A stretch of DNA of 64,000 nucleotides from Bog-159 sp049511415 (GCA_049511415.1 JBEKYC010000024.1:1-64000), one strand, 5' to 3'; numbered from the stretch's first letter, positions 9,148-18,468 are shown. The notes: generated from the sequence alone by a model not told the origin. A program made the numbers and translations.

Positions 9148-9580
9148 TCATTCAGGGATGACTCGGCTTAACCCACAGGCTGGTGTATTGTGCCACTTGC
9201 CGAATGCCGCCGTACGATAGCCGTTCAACTTCAGTATTTCGGCAATCGAGGCGGCGCGCCTGGGCCATTCGATCATTCTGCCGAATCCGATTTCGTGGTC
9301 GTTGCGGCCCGAAAGCAGCGCGGCACGCGTGGGCGAGCACAGCGAGTTGACGTGAAATCGGTTGTAGCGCAGTCCGCCTTTGGCCAACGTGTCCAGCGCG
9401 GGGGGCGCCGCCGGACCCGAAAGTAGCGGTTCCGCCAAAGCCGGCGTCGTCGAGCAGAATCAGGATGACAGTCTTAAACACCGGAACGGGTTTCGGCAAT
9501 GTGTCCGCCGCGCATCCGGCGGGCAAGCCCAGCGCCATCGTCCCGCCTAAGAGCCGACTGATTCGTTGCACGTTTCTCAT
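9148..9580 (-). pseudogene. Sulfatase pseudogene, truncated and internally deleted
   Basis: The start (MRNVQRISRLL...CAADTLPKP) matches the intact sulfatase at 4722-7043. About 25 codons between FK and VILILLDD are deleted, the frame shifts near 9430, and a second deletion joins GFGRMIE to WPRRAASIAE. The copy ends at GKWHNTPA, about one fifth of the way through the enzyme. The formylglycine motif C-S-P-T-R survives. It sits directly after the FGE gene in the same direction, which preserves the order of the ancestral FGE-sulfatase unit. Confidence 0.88.
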
Positions 9581-9599
9581 TCCCTCTTTCTCGTGGCGC

Positions 9600-10646
9600 T
9601 TAGCGAACGCAGCGGAAGCCGACATGGTTCGTTCCCGTGCTGACTTCGCCCTTCCCCCGGCTGCCTGGCATGTACCGCGCACAATACTGATCCGTGCAAA
9701 GGAACGAGCCTCCCTTTTGCACGCGCTTGGCTACGCCGGGTTCATCCGGATCGAAGCTGTCCGTGGGTCCCTGCGGGTTGCGAACAACTTCGCCGTTACG
9801 CGCAATCCGCTCGTAATAATCGGCGCGATACCAATCGGCGCACCATTCCCAGACATTGCCGGCCATGTCCACGAGGCCATATCCATTGGGCGGAAATGAG
9901 CCCACCGGGGCGGTACCCACAAAGCCGTCCTCCGCCGTGTTGGTGTCCGGAAAGTGACCCTGAAAAGTGTTCGCCTGAAACTTGCCGCCGGGCTTGAGTT
10001 CCTTGCCCCAGACGTAGGGCTGCCGGTCCAATCCCCCGCGCGCCGCGAATTCGAACTCCGCTTCCGTGGGCAGGCGTTTGCCGGCCCATTTCGCGTAAGC
10101 CGCCGCATCCTCCCACGCCACGTGCACGACTGGATGATTGCCGCGGCCCTTGATGTCGCTAGCCGGACCCCCCGGGTGCCTCCAGTTTGCGCCCTTCACG
10201 TAACGCCACCAAAGCAAAGCGTTGTCGAGTGCGACCGCATGCGTGGGAGGCGTAAACACCACCGATCCGGGCGCCAGGTCTTCCGGCCTCGCGTCGGGAA
10301 AATCTTTTGCATCCGGCTGGCGCTCCGCCACGGTGACGTATCCGGTGGCGTCTACGAACCGCGCGAACTGATCGTTGGTGACCGCGGTGCGATCCATCCA
10401 GAATGGGGCGACATAGACGCGGTGCACCGGCCGGGCGTCTTCCATGTCGGCGTGGTCCGATCCCATCCAGAATTCGCCGCCGGGAATCTGGAGCATTCCC
10501 GCCGTTGACTTCTCGCCCTGGCCCACGCTCCACGCAGCGGGAGCGACCGTATGCCGGGCCGCCGAGATGCCGCTGTCGCAGTGGTCGGCGGCTGGCGCCA
10601 CCAATCCGGCACAGGCGAAAATCAAGACTGCATGTAGCCCTCGCAT
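9600..10646 (-). CDS. Formylglycine-generating enzyme (SUMF1/FGE family), exported
   Basis: The 348-residue protein oxidises the active-site Cys of sulfatases to formylglycine. After a signal peptide (residues 1-20) the FGE fold starts at MLQIPGGEFWMGS (about residue 50). It includes LPTEAEFEFAARGG and MAGNVWEWCADWY and ends NHVGFRCVR. Both copper/redox cysteines of the aerobic enzyme are present in GGSFLCTDQYC (Cys317 and Cys322), so it is probably catalytically competent rather than one of the inactive homologues. The ATG at 10646 has a GGGGAG site. It lies upstream of the sulfatases on the same strand. The export signal is notable because bacterial sulfatases are usually modified before export. 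Confidence 0.92.
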   Translation of the reverse strand: MRGLHAVLIFACAGLVAPAADHCDSGISAARHTVAPAAWSVGQGEKSTAGMLQIPGGEFWMGSDHADMEDARPVHRVYVAPFWMDRTAVTNDQFARFVDATGYVTVAERQPDAKDFPDARPEDLAPGSVVFTPPTHAVALDNALLWWRYVKGANWRHPGGPASDIKGRGNHPVVHVAWEDAAAYAKWAGKRLPTEAEFEFAARGGLDRQPYVWGKELKPGGKFQANTFQGHFPDTNTAEDGFVGTAPVGSFPPNGYGLVDMAGNVWEWCADWYRADYYERIARNGEVVRNPQGPTDSFDPDEPGVAKRVQKGGSFLCTDQYCARYMPGSRGKGEVSTGTNHVGFRCVR

Positions 10647-11381
10647 TGCTTATCTCCCCGCGTCGGTGATCCGGAATGGCGAAGCCAACATTATAAACTC
10701 GCCCTCTTGCCGGAGACACGACGGACCAAATACCCGAAACAACAGGATGGAAGCCGTTCATTCAAACGTCTACTAACTCTATCGATCTTATCGGCTGATC
10801 TAGAAGATGGTAACCGATCACACCGGGCGTTTGTCAAGTTGGAGCGGCTTAACTGCGCCCGGAACAAGGGAAAATCGGCCGAGAAGATGGTCAGGGGTGG
10901 CCGCCCGGAGAAACTCGGATTTCGCCCCAATAGCTAAAAGACACCCAGGACGGGTGTTCGGTGGTCAAAGCCTAGTGTTCTCCACAAGCAGGTGAAGGTT
11001 GAACCCTGGGCGGTTTCAACGCAACGATTTCCGCTGCTCCGAAAAGCCGCGCGTGGTTTGATTTCAGTCAAATAGACACAGCCGCACCAGACACAGTTGG
11101 TCAATCCGGCAGATCCGTAATCTTCCTTCGGAATCCCGCTGCCGCATCATGCATAGCCCGTGGAGCGGCCTGACAGCAGCGGCGCCACCTGGTGCGTCCC
11201 GGGCGAGAACCGGCTAAAGCCAAGGCTGGCCTCCTGGGGATTTTGTCGACTCTTTTTTGCCGCCGCGTTCGGCATGATTGGCAGGCGGGTTGCCGCTACC
11301 CGCAGCGAATTGCGGCCAGTGTACCGCCAGGATCGCGAGCGCACCTATCGTCATGATCAATGGAGCAGCTCCCCCAGATCC
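10647..11381. other. Intergenic stretch between the glycan operon and the sulfatase island
   Basis: No open frame here has a domain or a convincing start. A minus-strand frame at 11147-11344 follows the GH130 gene but has biased, low-complexity composition and I do not call it. A small terminator-like stem is listed separately. The block near 11160-11340 has the look of decayed sequence; I could not identify a parent. Confidence 0.4.
10941..10957 (-). terminator. Possible Rho-independent terminator for the minus-strand glycan operon
   Basis: On the minus strand ACACCC-N5-GGGTGT forms a 6-base stem followed by CTTTTAG. It lies about 425 bases after the last gene of the 21.3-11.4 kb operon. 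The stem is short and the T run only four bases long, so this is weak evidence. Confidence 0.3.
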
Positions 11382-12317
11382 TCATTTCGCCGGTCTCCCA
11401 TGATCCATGCACAGCGCGAGCAACTCGGATACCGTGGCTTCGCCCACACACATGACCGTGTCCGCACCGCCCCAATAGATTTTCACTGTTCCATCGGACT
11501 CCGCAACGGCCCCACAGGTGAATACCACATTATGAACATATCCCGTGACCTCCCAAGGGTCTTCCGGCTGCAAAATCCAGGAGTCACAGACGCCGATGAT
11601 CCGTGCCGGGTTTCGCAGGTCGTGAAGCGCAACTCCCAGGCGATAAACCGATCCGTCCATGGTCCGGAAAACGCCGTGATAGATGGAGAGCCATCCCTGG
11701 TCCGTTCGGATCGGAGGCGCGCCTGGGCCGATCTTCATTTCGTCCCAGTGATAGGGTTCGGGCCGCATAATGAGCTGCGATTGGCCCCAGAAGCGCAAGT
11801 CTGGGGAATAGGAAATCCAGATCGACCATGGGGCGATTTCCGAGTGGGGGCGATCCAGCCGCGCATAAAGGCCGGCAAATTTCTCGGGGAAGATTACGAC
11901 ATTCCGATAGTCCGCCTCCGTGATGAGCGAGAACCTTTCCACCTGGTTGAAGTCCTTAGTCTTGGCGAGGACGATCCGCACGCCGTTGCGCGAGTATGCG
12001 CTATAGGTGATCAGGTAATCTCCGTCCAGCCGGGTCACGCGCGGATCTTCGACGCCGAACTCCTCGTATTCCGCAAAAGGTCCGTCACGCGCAGGCGTCA
12101 GGAACGGCTCCGGATCGGCGGTGAACTTGAATCCGTCGGGGCTCCGTGCCAGGCCAATGATCGACCGTCCCGTGCGCAGATGAGAGCGGAAGAGCATGAT
12201 GTATTCGTCCCCATACTTCACCACTGCTGCATTGTGGACCGTTTCCACAGGGTAGGGAATCGCAGCCTTGGTGAGAATCGGGTTGCCGTGGTACCTTCTG
12301 ACTATTTCCGGCTTCAT
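11382..12317 (-). CDS. GH130 family beta-mannoside phosphorylase/glycosidase
   Basis: The 311-residue protein is a five-bladed beta-propeller of family GH130. The family's catalytic acid lies in GVEDPRVT (Asp91), and the phosphate-binding region is around MKIGPGAPPI. Family members phosphorolyse beta-1,4- or beta-1,2-mannosides to alpha-mannose-1-phosphate, and a few hydrolyse instead. Which linkage is cut cannot be decided from sequence. Its start overlaps the stop of the glycosyltransferase upstream (ATGA at 12314-12317), so the two are translationally coupled. It is the last gene of the operon. Confidence 0.88.
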   Translation of the reverse strand: MKPEIVRRYHGNPILTKAAIPYPVETVHNAAVVKYGDEYIMLFRSHLRTGRSIIGLARSPDGFKFTADPEPFLTPARDGPFAEYEEFGVEDPRVTRLDGDYLITYSAYSRNGVRIVLAKTKDFNQVERFSLITEADYRNVVIFPEKFAGLYARLDRPHSEIAPWSIWISYSPDLRFWGQSQLIMRPEPYHWDEMKIGPGAPPIRTDQGWLSIYHGVFRTMDGSVYRLGVALHDLRNPARIIGVCDSWILQPEDPWEVTGYVHNVVFTCGAVAESDGTVKIYWGGADTVMCVGEATVSELLALCMDHGRPAK

Positions 12318-13351
12318 GATTGCCTCGCCGCTTCCAGATGGAAGATGGTCCGGTAAACCCGCTCGTATGCCTCCACCATGGTTTCAATTGAGAAACATTC
12401 CTGGACCCGTTGGCGGCACGCGCCGCAGTCGATTTCAGAGACGCGCGCCAACGCTTGTACCCCTTCGTCAACGTTGCTTACCAGGAAACCGGTTTGCCCT
12501 TCTTTGATAACCTCGCGGCATGAGCCGAGGTCCATGGCGATAACCGGCACGCCGGCGGCATTGGCCTCCACCAGGACCAGTCCGAATCTCTCTGGGATCG
12601 TGTTCATGTGCAGTAGGGCGCGCGCCTGCGCGAAGAGTTCATTCTTGCCGGCCACATCCACCGGTCCGATGTATCGGATCTTCTGGTCTAGATGGGGTTC
12701 CACCTGCTCCCGGAAGTACGTCCGATCCTGGATAATGCCCGCGATGAGCAACGGCAATCCGCTCTGGCGCGCTACCTCGATCGCCAGATGCACACCTTTG
12801 TCCGGGTGAATCCGGCCGAGGAAGATCAGGTGGCCGCCGCCCCGTTCCTGGAGCGGATACAACGACAGGTCGATGCCGTTATAGACGGTCGCGACGTAAT
12901 TCAGCGCCGGTGAGCGATCGGAGTTACTGATGGAGACAAAATACCCGTCCCGATATTTCTCATAGACGGGCATGATTTTGGGCGACGAGAATCCGTGGAT
13001 GGTAGTAAGAACCGGCGTCTTCACCAGTCGCGTGTAGGCGAGAGCCATGAAGTCGTAGTGACTGTGGATCAGGTCAAACTCAGCCGCGTGCTCGAACGCT
13101 TCGGAGATGTGCAGGTATTCGGATACCTTGGGATCAATGGCGGGGTCTTCCTCGTATCCCCGGGCGACCACGGCGTGCAGGTGGGCACGGGTAACGGAAT
13201 CCGCGGTAGCGAACAAGGTCACATCCCACCCACGCGCGACGAGTCCTTCCGCGATATTGCCCGCCACGGTCTCCCACGCGCCATACTGCCGTGGAGGCGT
13301 GCGCCAGGCTACCGGCGCGAGGATGGCCACCCGCTTACGCCGCATTTTCAA
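12314..13351 (-). CDS. GT4 family glycosyltransferase
   Basis: The 345-residue protein has the two Rossmann domains of GT-B enzymes. The N-terminal half starts with RVAILAPVAW and has DLIHSHYDF. The nucleotide-sugar half has HLIFLGRIHPDKGVHLAI (about residue 177) and the retaining EX7E motif in ERFGLVLVEANAAG. It should transfer a sugar from an NDP-sugar; the acceptor is unknown. Its start lies 17 bases inside the transglutaminase-like gene and its stop overlaps the GH130 start, so a transferase and a phosphorylase or hydrolase are made together. That pairing is typical of clusters that build and turn over the same glycan. Confidence 0.9.
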   Translation of the reverse strand: MKMRRKRVAILAPVAWRTPPRQYGAWETVAGNIAEGLVARGWDVTLFATADSVTRAHLHAVVARGYEEDPAIDPKVSEYLHISEAFEHAAEFDLIHSHYDFMALAYTRLVKTPVLTTIHGFSSPKIMPVYEKYRDGYFVSISNSDRSPALNYVATVYNGIDLSLYPLQERGGGHLIFLGRIHPDKGVHLAIEVARQSGLPLLIAGIIQDRTYFREQVEPHLDQKIRYIGPVDVAGKNELFAQARALLHMNTIPERFGLVLVEANAAGVPVIAMDLGSCREVIKEGQTGFLVSNVDEGVQALARVSEIDCGACRQRVQECFSIETMVEAYERVYRTIFHLEAARQS

Positions 13352-14051
13352 CCTGCAAGGACAACGACGGCAGTCTTCCCAGGCCGCGCGATGGATCGTA
13401 CCCTCGCCAGCCGATTCTCGGCAAATAGACTACGGCCCAGGCGTGCATGTAATAATCCTGGTTGCTGACCGCCGCGCATTCATATGCGCTGACGAACCTG
13501 GCGGCGATTTGCATCACGCGGCAAACATCGCAGAACCGAACCGCCAGATCCCGGCACGATGCTTCCTGCGAGCTAAGGGTCTGGCCGGAAGCCCAGGGAG
13601 GGCCGCTTGGCCGGATCATCTGGCGGTAGGTTTGAAAGATATTCCGCCACAGCATGACCAAAAACGCCCGCGCGTTCCGTTGCGCGCCGGCGGCCGCGGC
13701 CGGCGCATACTGCTTCACCGAGTCGGCGACATGCGCGTCAGTCCGATGGCGAGCCAGCGCCGTGCGCAACGGGTCCCGGTACCACAGTGGCAGACGCAAC
13801 GATTCACCGGCGAGCACGTAATCAAAAGGATTCGCACGAAGCATCCCCACGGTGAACTGGCTCGCGCGCAATTCCGTGGTGGCCGCATCGAACCGGGCGT
13901 TGAGGGCCAGATTGCCGTGCTGATCCAAACACTCCGCAGTGCCGGCGGGTGTTGGCGTTATCCGGATGTCGAACGCCAGAAGCCGTTGCGCGCAGTTCAT
14001 GCGCGGCCGGAGCCAGAGATACAGGGTGGAGTGGGTAACCATGATCTGCAT
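13335..14051 (-). CDS. Transglutaminase-like cysteine protease-fold protein
   Basis: The 238-residue protein has an N-terminal beta-rich part like that of bacterial transglutaminase-like proteins. The core keeps a Cys-His-Asp triad: Cys in EASCRDLAVRF, His in YYMHAWAVVY and Asp in GYDPSRG. There is no signal peptide. Relatives act as proteases, amidases or cross-linkers and the substrate is unknown. Its position between two GH130 genes and a GT4 gene links it to the same surface or storage glycan. The C-terminal Asp block is followed quickly by the end, so the protein is somewhat shorter than many family members. Confidence 0.82.
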   Translation of the reverse strand: MQIMVTHSTLYLWLRPRMNCAQRLLAFDIRITPTPAGTAECLDQHGNLALNARFDAATTELRASQFTVGMLRANPFDYVLAGESLRLPLWYRDPLRTALARHRTDAHVADSVKQYAPAAAAGAQRNARAFLVMLWRNIFQTYRQMIRPSGPPWASGQTLSSQEASCRDLAVRFCDVCRVMQIAARFVSAYECAAVSNQDYYMHAWAVVYLPRIGWRGYDPSRGLGRLPSLSLQVENAA

Positions 14052-14056
14052 ACGAT

Positions 14057-15511
14057 TCAGTCCATGGCTGCCAGAACTTCATCGAGCGGCACCGTGGCGA
14101 AGCCCGTGGCATGATCGGCCAGACCGTAGGGAATAATCAGTTCGCCGTTATGGACCAGTGCGCCGCAGGTGTATACGACATTCGGGACGTAGCCTTCCCG
14201 CTCCTGTTGGTTCGGCTTGAGCAGGGGTTCGCGAAGACGGCCGATGACTTTGGCCGGATCGTCGCGATCCAGGAGGAATGCGCCGATGGAATACATTCGC
14301 AATGGGCCGACGCCGTGGCTCAGGACCAGCCATCCGGCAGCGGTCTCAATAGGAGATCCGCAATTCCCGATCTGGACCAGCTCCCAGGGAAAAGTAGGCT
14401 TGAGGAGCAAGCTGCGCTCGTTCCAAAAATGCACATTATCGGAAAACGTCAGGTAGATATTCTCGTTGTCCTGGCGCGCGAGCATGGCATACTTGTCGCC
14501 GATCTTCCGGGGGAAGAGGGCCATACCCTTGTTTTCCGCAGCCGGACCATTCAAGGTTCTGAATCGAAAGTGGAGGAAGTCGGATGTCTCCACCAATTCG
14601 GGCACCACGATCTTGCCATCGAAGGCGGTGAAGGTGGCATAGTAGATCTGGGCGCCATCATCGTTTCGGAAGCAAACGAAGCGAGCGTCTTCGATGCCGT
14701 TGCGTTGGGACGGCGTTGCCGGAAAGATGATGCGCGCGGATATATCCTGCTCCGCGTGGAACTGAACTTCATAGTTGGAACGGGCCAGAATCCAGATTCC
14801 CTGCGCCGCGCTTTGATCTTCCGGCGTCATGCCATCCGGCAGGCGGAACTGCTCGGCTTTCAGGGCCGCGCGCAGCTCTTCCAGCGCGAACGACTCCCCG
14901 AGTCTGTGCATGACCCGTCGCGTGAATTCGCTGGTCAACCCCAGTTCGGAGAGTTTCCGCTCGAATAGCGGCTTCTCGTACAAGGGGTTGGGAATCTGGC
15001 GCGGCTCAGTAAGGAAGCCAGTGGGGGTGACGACTTCGAGCCGCTGATCGGGGTGAATGATACCGGTGCGAAAAGTAATGGACGAGATGTGCCCTTCCCC
15101 GGTAGCGCGCAAGCTCAGGATGAAACGCAGATCCCCGTATGGCAGACCCGTTTGGTCCGGATGTGGAACGATGGAAGGGTTGAACAGCGCAGCGGATTCC
15201 AACGAGTATTCCGCCAGGAAATAGGAGCCGATCAACAGTCGTCGTTCTTCCGATATGTCCTGATCGGGCAAAGGCCGCTCAACGACCTTCTCATAGCGCT
15301 CCATGAAGACTTTGCGGATGTCATGGTGCCGCCGCGAGAATTCCGCCGAGATTCCGTCCAGGAGTGCGCCGACTTGGCCTTCCGGCAACGACATGATCCT
15401 GCTGACGATGCCGGCGGCGCGCTCGGCGCCTCCCGGATCAAAAGGCCGCAACAGAACCCGCGACTGGTCGGGCATAAGGATCGTGGCGGATCGTTTGAGA
15501 TGAATCGACAT
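14057..15511 (-). CDS. GH130 family protein, long form
   Basis: The 484-residue protein carries about 100 extra N-terminal residues and an insert before the GH130 propeller. The catalytic acid is in GIEDARFV (Asp275; the usual P is A), and the phosphate region is around QIGNCGSPIE. The final blades read VPNVVYTCGALVHNGELIIPYG, matching GH130 proteins that pair with GT4 fusion enzymes. Mannoside phosphorolysis is the best guess. The Arg in EDAR is kept, so activity is plausible. It is 30 bases downstream of the GT4 fusion gene and 5 bases upstream of the transglutaminase-like gene. Confidence 0.85.
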   Translation of the reverse strand: MSIHLKRSATILMPDQSRVLLRPFDPGGAERAAGIVSRIMSLPEGQVGALLDGISAEFSRRHHDIRKVFMERYEKVVERPLPDQDISEERRLLIGSYFLAEYSLESAALFNPSIVPHPDQTGLPYGDLRFILSLRATGEGHISSITFRTGIIHPDQRLEVVTPTGFLTEPRQIPNPLYEKPLFERKLSELGLTSEFTRRVMHRLGESFALEELRAALKAEQFRLPDGMTPEDQSAAQGIWILARSNYEVQFHAEQDISARIIFPATPSQRNGIEDARFVCFRNDDGAQIYYATFTAFDGKIVVPELVETSDFLHFRFRTLNGPAAENKGMALFPRKIGDKYAMLARQDNENIYLTFSDNVHFWNERSLLLKPTFPWELVQIGNCGSPIETAAGWLVLSHGVGPLRMYSIGAFLLDRDDPAKVIGRLREPLLKPNQQEREGYVPNVVYTCGALVHNGELIIPYGLADHATGFATVPLDEVLAAMD

Positions 15512-15541
15512 AGCATTGACGGAAAATGAGACCGGAGCGGG

Positions 15542-17830
15542 CTAATCTACGATTGCAATCGGTTCCTTGAAGCTGGCCAAGATGTTCTGCGCTAATCGCA
15601 TCTCCGCTAATGACAGCAGGAAGGCGAGAGTGGATTCCGCTCCCTGGTTGCTGTTCACCCGATCCACGTGCAAGCCATCGCGGCAGCCGCCGGTCCCGGG
15701 AGAATAAAGTTCCAGCCCCAGATCGTTCCAGCCGATGAACCAGTCGAAGGCGCGCTCTGCTTGTTCGTACCACTCGAAGTCGGATGTGGCGCGATAGGCT
15801 TCCAGACAAGCCGAGACCGTGGCTTGCGCTTCGATGGGCTGCTGGTCGAAATCGGCGCGCACGCCGCCGCGCCGATAAAACCCGTTGCTGCCAATGGGCC
15901 GGAAATGACCTTGATCGGACATTTGCAGTTCGGTCAGCCAGCGCAGGGCATCGAGTCCCCGCTCCAGCACCGCTGGTTGTGCGGTAGCCTGTCCGCTCAC
16001 GATCAAGGCGTGGGCGAGCTTCGCGTTGTCATAGGACAGTTCCTCTTCGAACCACTGCCAGTCAGGGTGCGCGCTGGCATCGAAGCGCTCCATCAGCCGG
16101 CAAGTCAGCGTCTCGCGAGTTTGGTTGACCAGGCTGTCGCCACTCAAGCGCCGCAAGTATTCATGAATGCCGATCAGCCCGAATGCCCACGCCCGCGGGG
16201 AAGTGAAGCCGGTCAATGCGGGCAGAGCCAGGGCGAAGAGCTGCCCCGCCATCATCTGGAAACTCCGAAAGGGGGACCGGCCCACGCCAAAGCCCAGCGC
16301 CCAGAGAGCGCGTCCATGGCAGTCTTCCGATCCCTGTGCGTCCAGCCAGCGCCGGTCGAAACTCATATGGTTATGGAAGCGTTTAGTCGGCAGATCGAAG
16401 GCATGATGCAGGAATGCCGCGGAAGTAGTCGCCAGAGTCCGCACGGCTTCCGGCTCCTCACCCATTTCACCGAGCAGCACAGCCAGGACGAAAGCGCGCG
16501 CGTTATCGTCCGTGCAGTATCCTTCGGAGAAGTTCGGCACGCTGAAGATGGCGTGCTGGAAGACGCCGGTCGAATCGGTCATGCGCGAGAGGTGACTGAG
16601 CCGGATTTCCGGCAGTTCCCGCGGTTTTTGATCCAGAGTCTTGCCCGACAGGGATTTTCGCGAGGTGGCCGCTACTTCCAGCCGGGAACACTCGAAAGTA
16701 CGCATGTACATCTGCGCCACGTTGCTCCACACCATCTCGCGGCCCATTCGGTAAGCGTTCTTGCGCATGGCGTGCCGGCGGGTGTCGTCGTGCAGCAAGC
16801 CGACTACGTCGCGGGCGATGGCCGGTGCGTCGCCGAACGGGACAAGCACACCGCGGTCTTCCGCCAATAATTCCGCGGCGTGCCAGTAGGGCGTGGATAC
16901 CACGGCTTTACCGGCGCCGAACGAGTAAGCCAGCGTGCCGGAGGTGACCTGCGCTTCGTTGAGGTAAGGCGTGATGTAAAGATCAGCGGCTCCGATAAAC
17001 TCTTTCAGATTCTCCAGATCCACGAACTGGTTGTAGAAAATGACGTTCTTGTCGACTTTGTTCTTCTTAGCAAGAATTTCCAGACTTAGCCGGTAGGCCT
17101 CGCCGTGCTCCCGCAGTTCGTTGGGATGCGTGGCGCCGAGGACAATATAAACAACTTCGGGGAATTCCGCCAGAATCCGCGGCAGGGCATTCAGCACGTG
17201 TTCGATCCCCTTATTGGGGGAAAGCAGGCCGAACGTGAGCAGCACTACCCGTCCCTCGACTCCGAACTGGTCCTTGAAATACGCCGGATCAACGAAGCCT
17301 ACGTCGGGAATGCCATGGGGGATGAGATCGATCTTGGCCTCCGGCGCCCGGTAGGTTTCCCGCAACATCTGTCTTCCGCGTTCGGACATCGCCACGAGCC
17401 GGGTTGAGAGTGAGATTAACCCGTCCATCACGCGCCGCTGGTCCGCCCTAGGATCGCGCAGAATCGTGTGCAGCGTGGTGACGACGGGCATCCTCAATTC
17501 GCGCACGAGTGCCAGGACATGACCGCCGGCGGGTCCGCCGAAAATGCCGAACTCGTGCTGCAGGCACACGATGTCGACGTTGCTGATGTTCAGGAAGTCC
17601 GCGGCGCGCAGATAGGACGACAGGTCCTGCTCCTCGATCTCGAAGCGCACCACATCCGGGTACTCGTAACCACCCGGAATGTCGTTGACCGACACGGCGA
17701 GACACTGGGTTTGCGGATGTGCGGTGGCGACGGCGGCCAGCAAGTCGGACATGAAGGTGGCGATACCACATTTGCGCGGCAGGTGGTCGCCGACGAAGGC
17801 AATCTTACGGATTTTAGACGCTTCTTTCAT
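15542..17830 (-). CDS. GT4 glycosyltransferase fused to an alpha/alpha-barrel domain
   Basis: In this 762-residue protein, residues 1-390 form a GT4 enzyme: GDHLPRKCGIATF at the start, LQHEFGIFGGPAG, LIPHGIPD, TFGLLSPNKGIEHVL and TPYLNEAQVTSGTLAYSFGAGKAVVSTPYWHA. Residues from about 425 to 750 are rich in amphipathic helices with Trp/Tyr/Asp clusters (EGYCTDDNARA, HNHMSFDRRW, DCHGRALWALG, NSNQGAESTLAFL), the style of an alpha/alpha-toroid glycan-active domain. A fusion of synthesis and processing or acceptor binding is likely. A single-domain paralogue of the first half lies at 55911-57197. The start overlaps the sortase stop by four bases (ATGA). Confidence 0.88.
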   Translation of the reverse strand: MKEASKIRKIAFVGDHLPRKCGIATFMSDLLAAVATAHPQTQCLAVSVNDIPGGYEYPDVVRFEIEEQDLSSYLRAADFLNISNVDIVCLQHEFGIFGGPAGGHVLALVRELRMPVVTTLHTILRDPRADQRRVMDGLISLSTRLVAMSERGRQMLRETYRAPEAKIDLIPHGIPDVGFVDPAYFKDQFGVEGRVVLLTFGLLSPNKGIEHVLNALPRILAEFPEVVYIVLGATHPNELREHGEAYRLSLEILAKKNKVDKNVIFYNQFVDLENLKEFIGAADLYITPYLNEAQVTSGTLAYSFGAGKAVVSTPYWHAAELLAEDRGVLVPFGDAPAIARDVVGLLHDDTRRHAMRKNAYRMGREMVWSNVAQMYMRTFECSRLEVAATSRKSLSGKTLDQKPRELPEIRLSHLSRMTDSTGVFQHAIFSVPNFSEGYCTDDNARAFVLAVLLGEMGEEPEAVRTLATTSAAFLHHAFDLPTKRFHNHMSFDRRWLDAQGSEDCHGRALWALGFGVGRSPFRSFQMMAGQLFALALPALTGFTSPRAWAFGLIGIHEYLRRLSGDSLVNQTRETLTCRLMERFDASAHPDWQWFEEELSYDNAKLAHALIVSGQATAQPAVLERGLDALRWLTELQMSDQGHFRPIGSNGFYRRGGVRADFDQQPIEAQATVSACLEAYRATSDFEWYEQAERAFDWFIGWNDLGLELYSPGTGGCRDGLHVDRVNSNQGAESTLAFLLSLAEMRLAQNILASFKEPIAIVD

Positions 17831-18468
17831 GAAGAATTTCCCACCCTTTCGGCGCGAACAATAAACCTGTACGGGGCTGGTCCCACGAAGTAGAACGGAT
17901 AGCAGGTGACCAGGGTCAGTACCTCATTCGGGCTGGAAACCAATACCCGGACATCGGATGGCTCCACTATCCTGGTGGATATCACGCGATAACGGTATTC
18001 GCCGTCCAATGTGATGAGCGTGATCACGTCGTTCTGCCGGATATTGCGCAATGGCCGGAAAAACGTGTCGCGGTGCCCGGAAATGCCAACATTGCCCGGT
18101 TGACCCGGTAACGCCGTACCGGTGATATGGCCGGCCGCGCGCCGGAGAGTGGTTTTGTTGGTTCCTTCCATGACGATAGCGGAAAGGCCGAGGCGTGAAA
18201 TTTCAATACGGCCGATCAGGCCGTGGATCAAGGCGGCCGGCGGATGTTTGGAGGCAGCCGAGGACACGACGCGAGGGGTTCCGCGCTCCGCCCGTTGCCG
18301 ATCATCGAGCAGCCGCTCAAAGTTGCGGCGCTCCCGATGCTGAAACACCCAGGTGTCCGTCATGACGAACCCGCAATAAGCGAGCATAGCGACGGAGCCG
18401 GCGAATAGCGCACGCTGCGTCCACCGAAGAACCCGCCCTAGCGGCTGTTGGGGAACCACCAACCTCAT
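17827..18468 (-). CDS. Class D sortase
   Basis: The 213-residue protein has an N-terminal membrane anchor (residues 17-37) and a sortase barrel with all three catalytic residues: His132 in ISGHRDTFF, Cys189 in LVTCYPF and an Arg in PYRFIVRAE (Arg201). The TLXTC-PF and GHRDTF forms are those of class D enzymes, which cut LPxTA-type signals and attach the protein to an amine. A candidate substrate ending LPATAG plus a hydrophobic tail is encoded at the head of the same operon (20603-21331). The gene overlaps both neighbours by ATGA, so it is tightly co-translated with the GT4 fusion. Confidence 0.92.
   Translation of the reverse strand: MRLVVPQQPLGRVLRWTQRALFAGSVAMLAYCGFVMTDTWVFQHRERRNFERLLDDRQRAERGTPRVVSSAASKHPPAALIHGLIGRIEISRLGLSAIVMEGTNKTTLRRAAGHITGTALPGQPGNVGISGHRDTFFRPLRNIRQNDVITLITLDGEYRYRVISTRIVEPSDVRVLVSSPNEVLTLVTCYPFYFVGPAPYRFIVRAERVGNSS

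Noticed and set aside
10691..11344. Several open frames of 60-80 codons between the FGE and GH130 genes
   Set aside because: No domain, no good ribosome-binding site and overlapping alternatives on both strands; composition looks non-coding.
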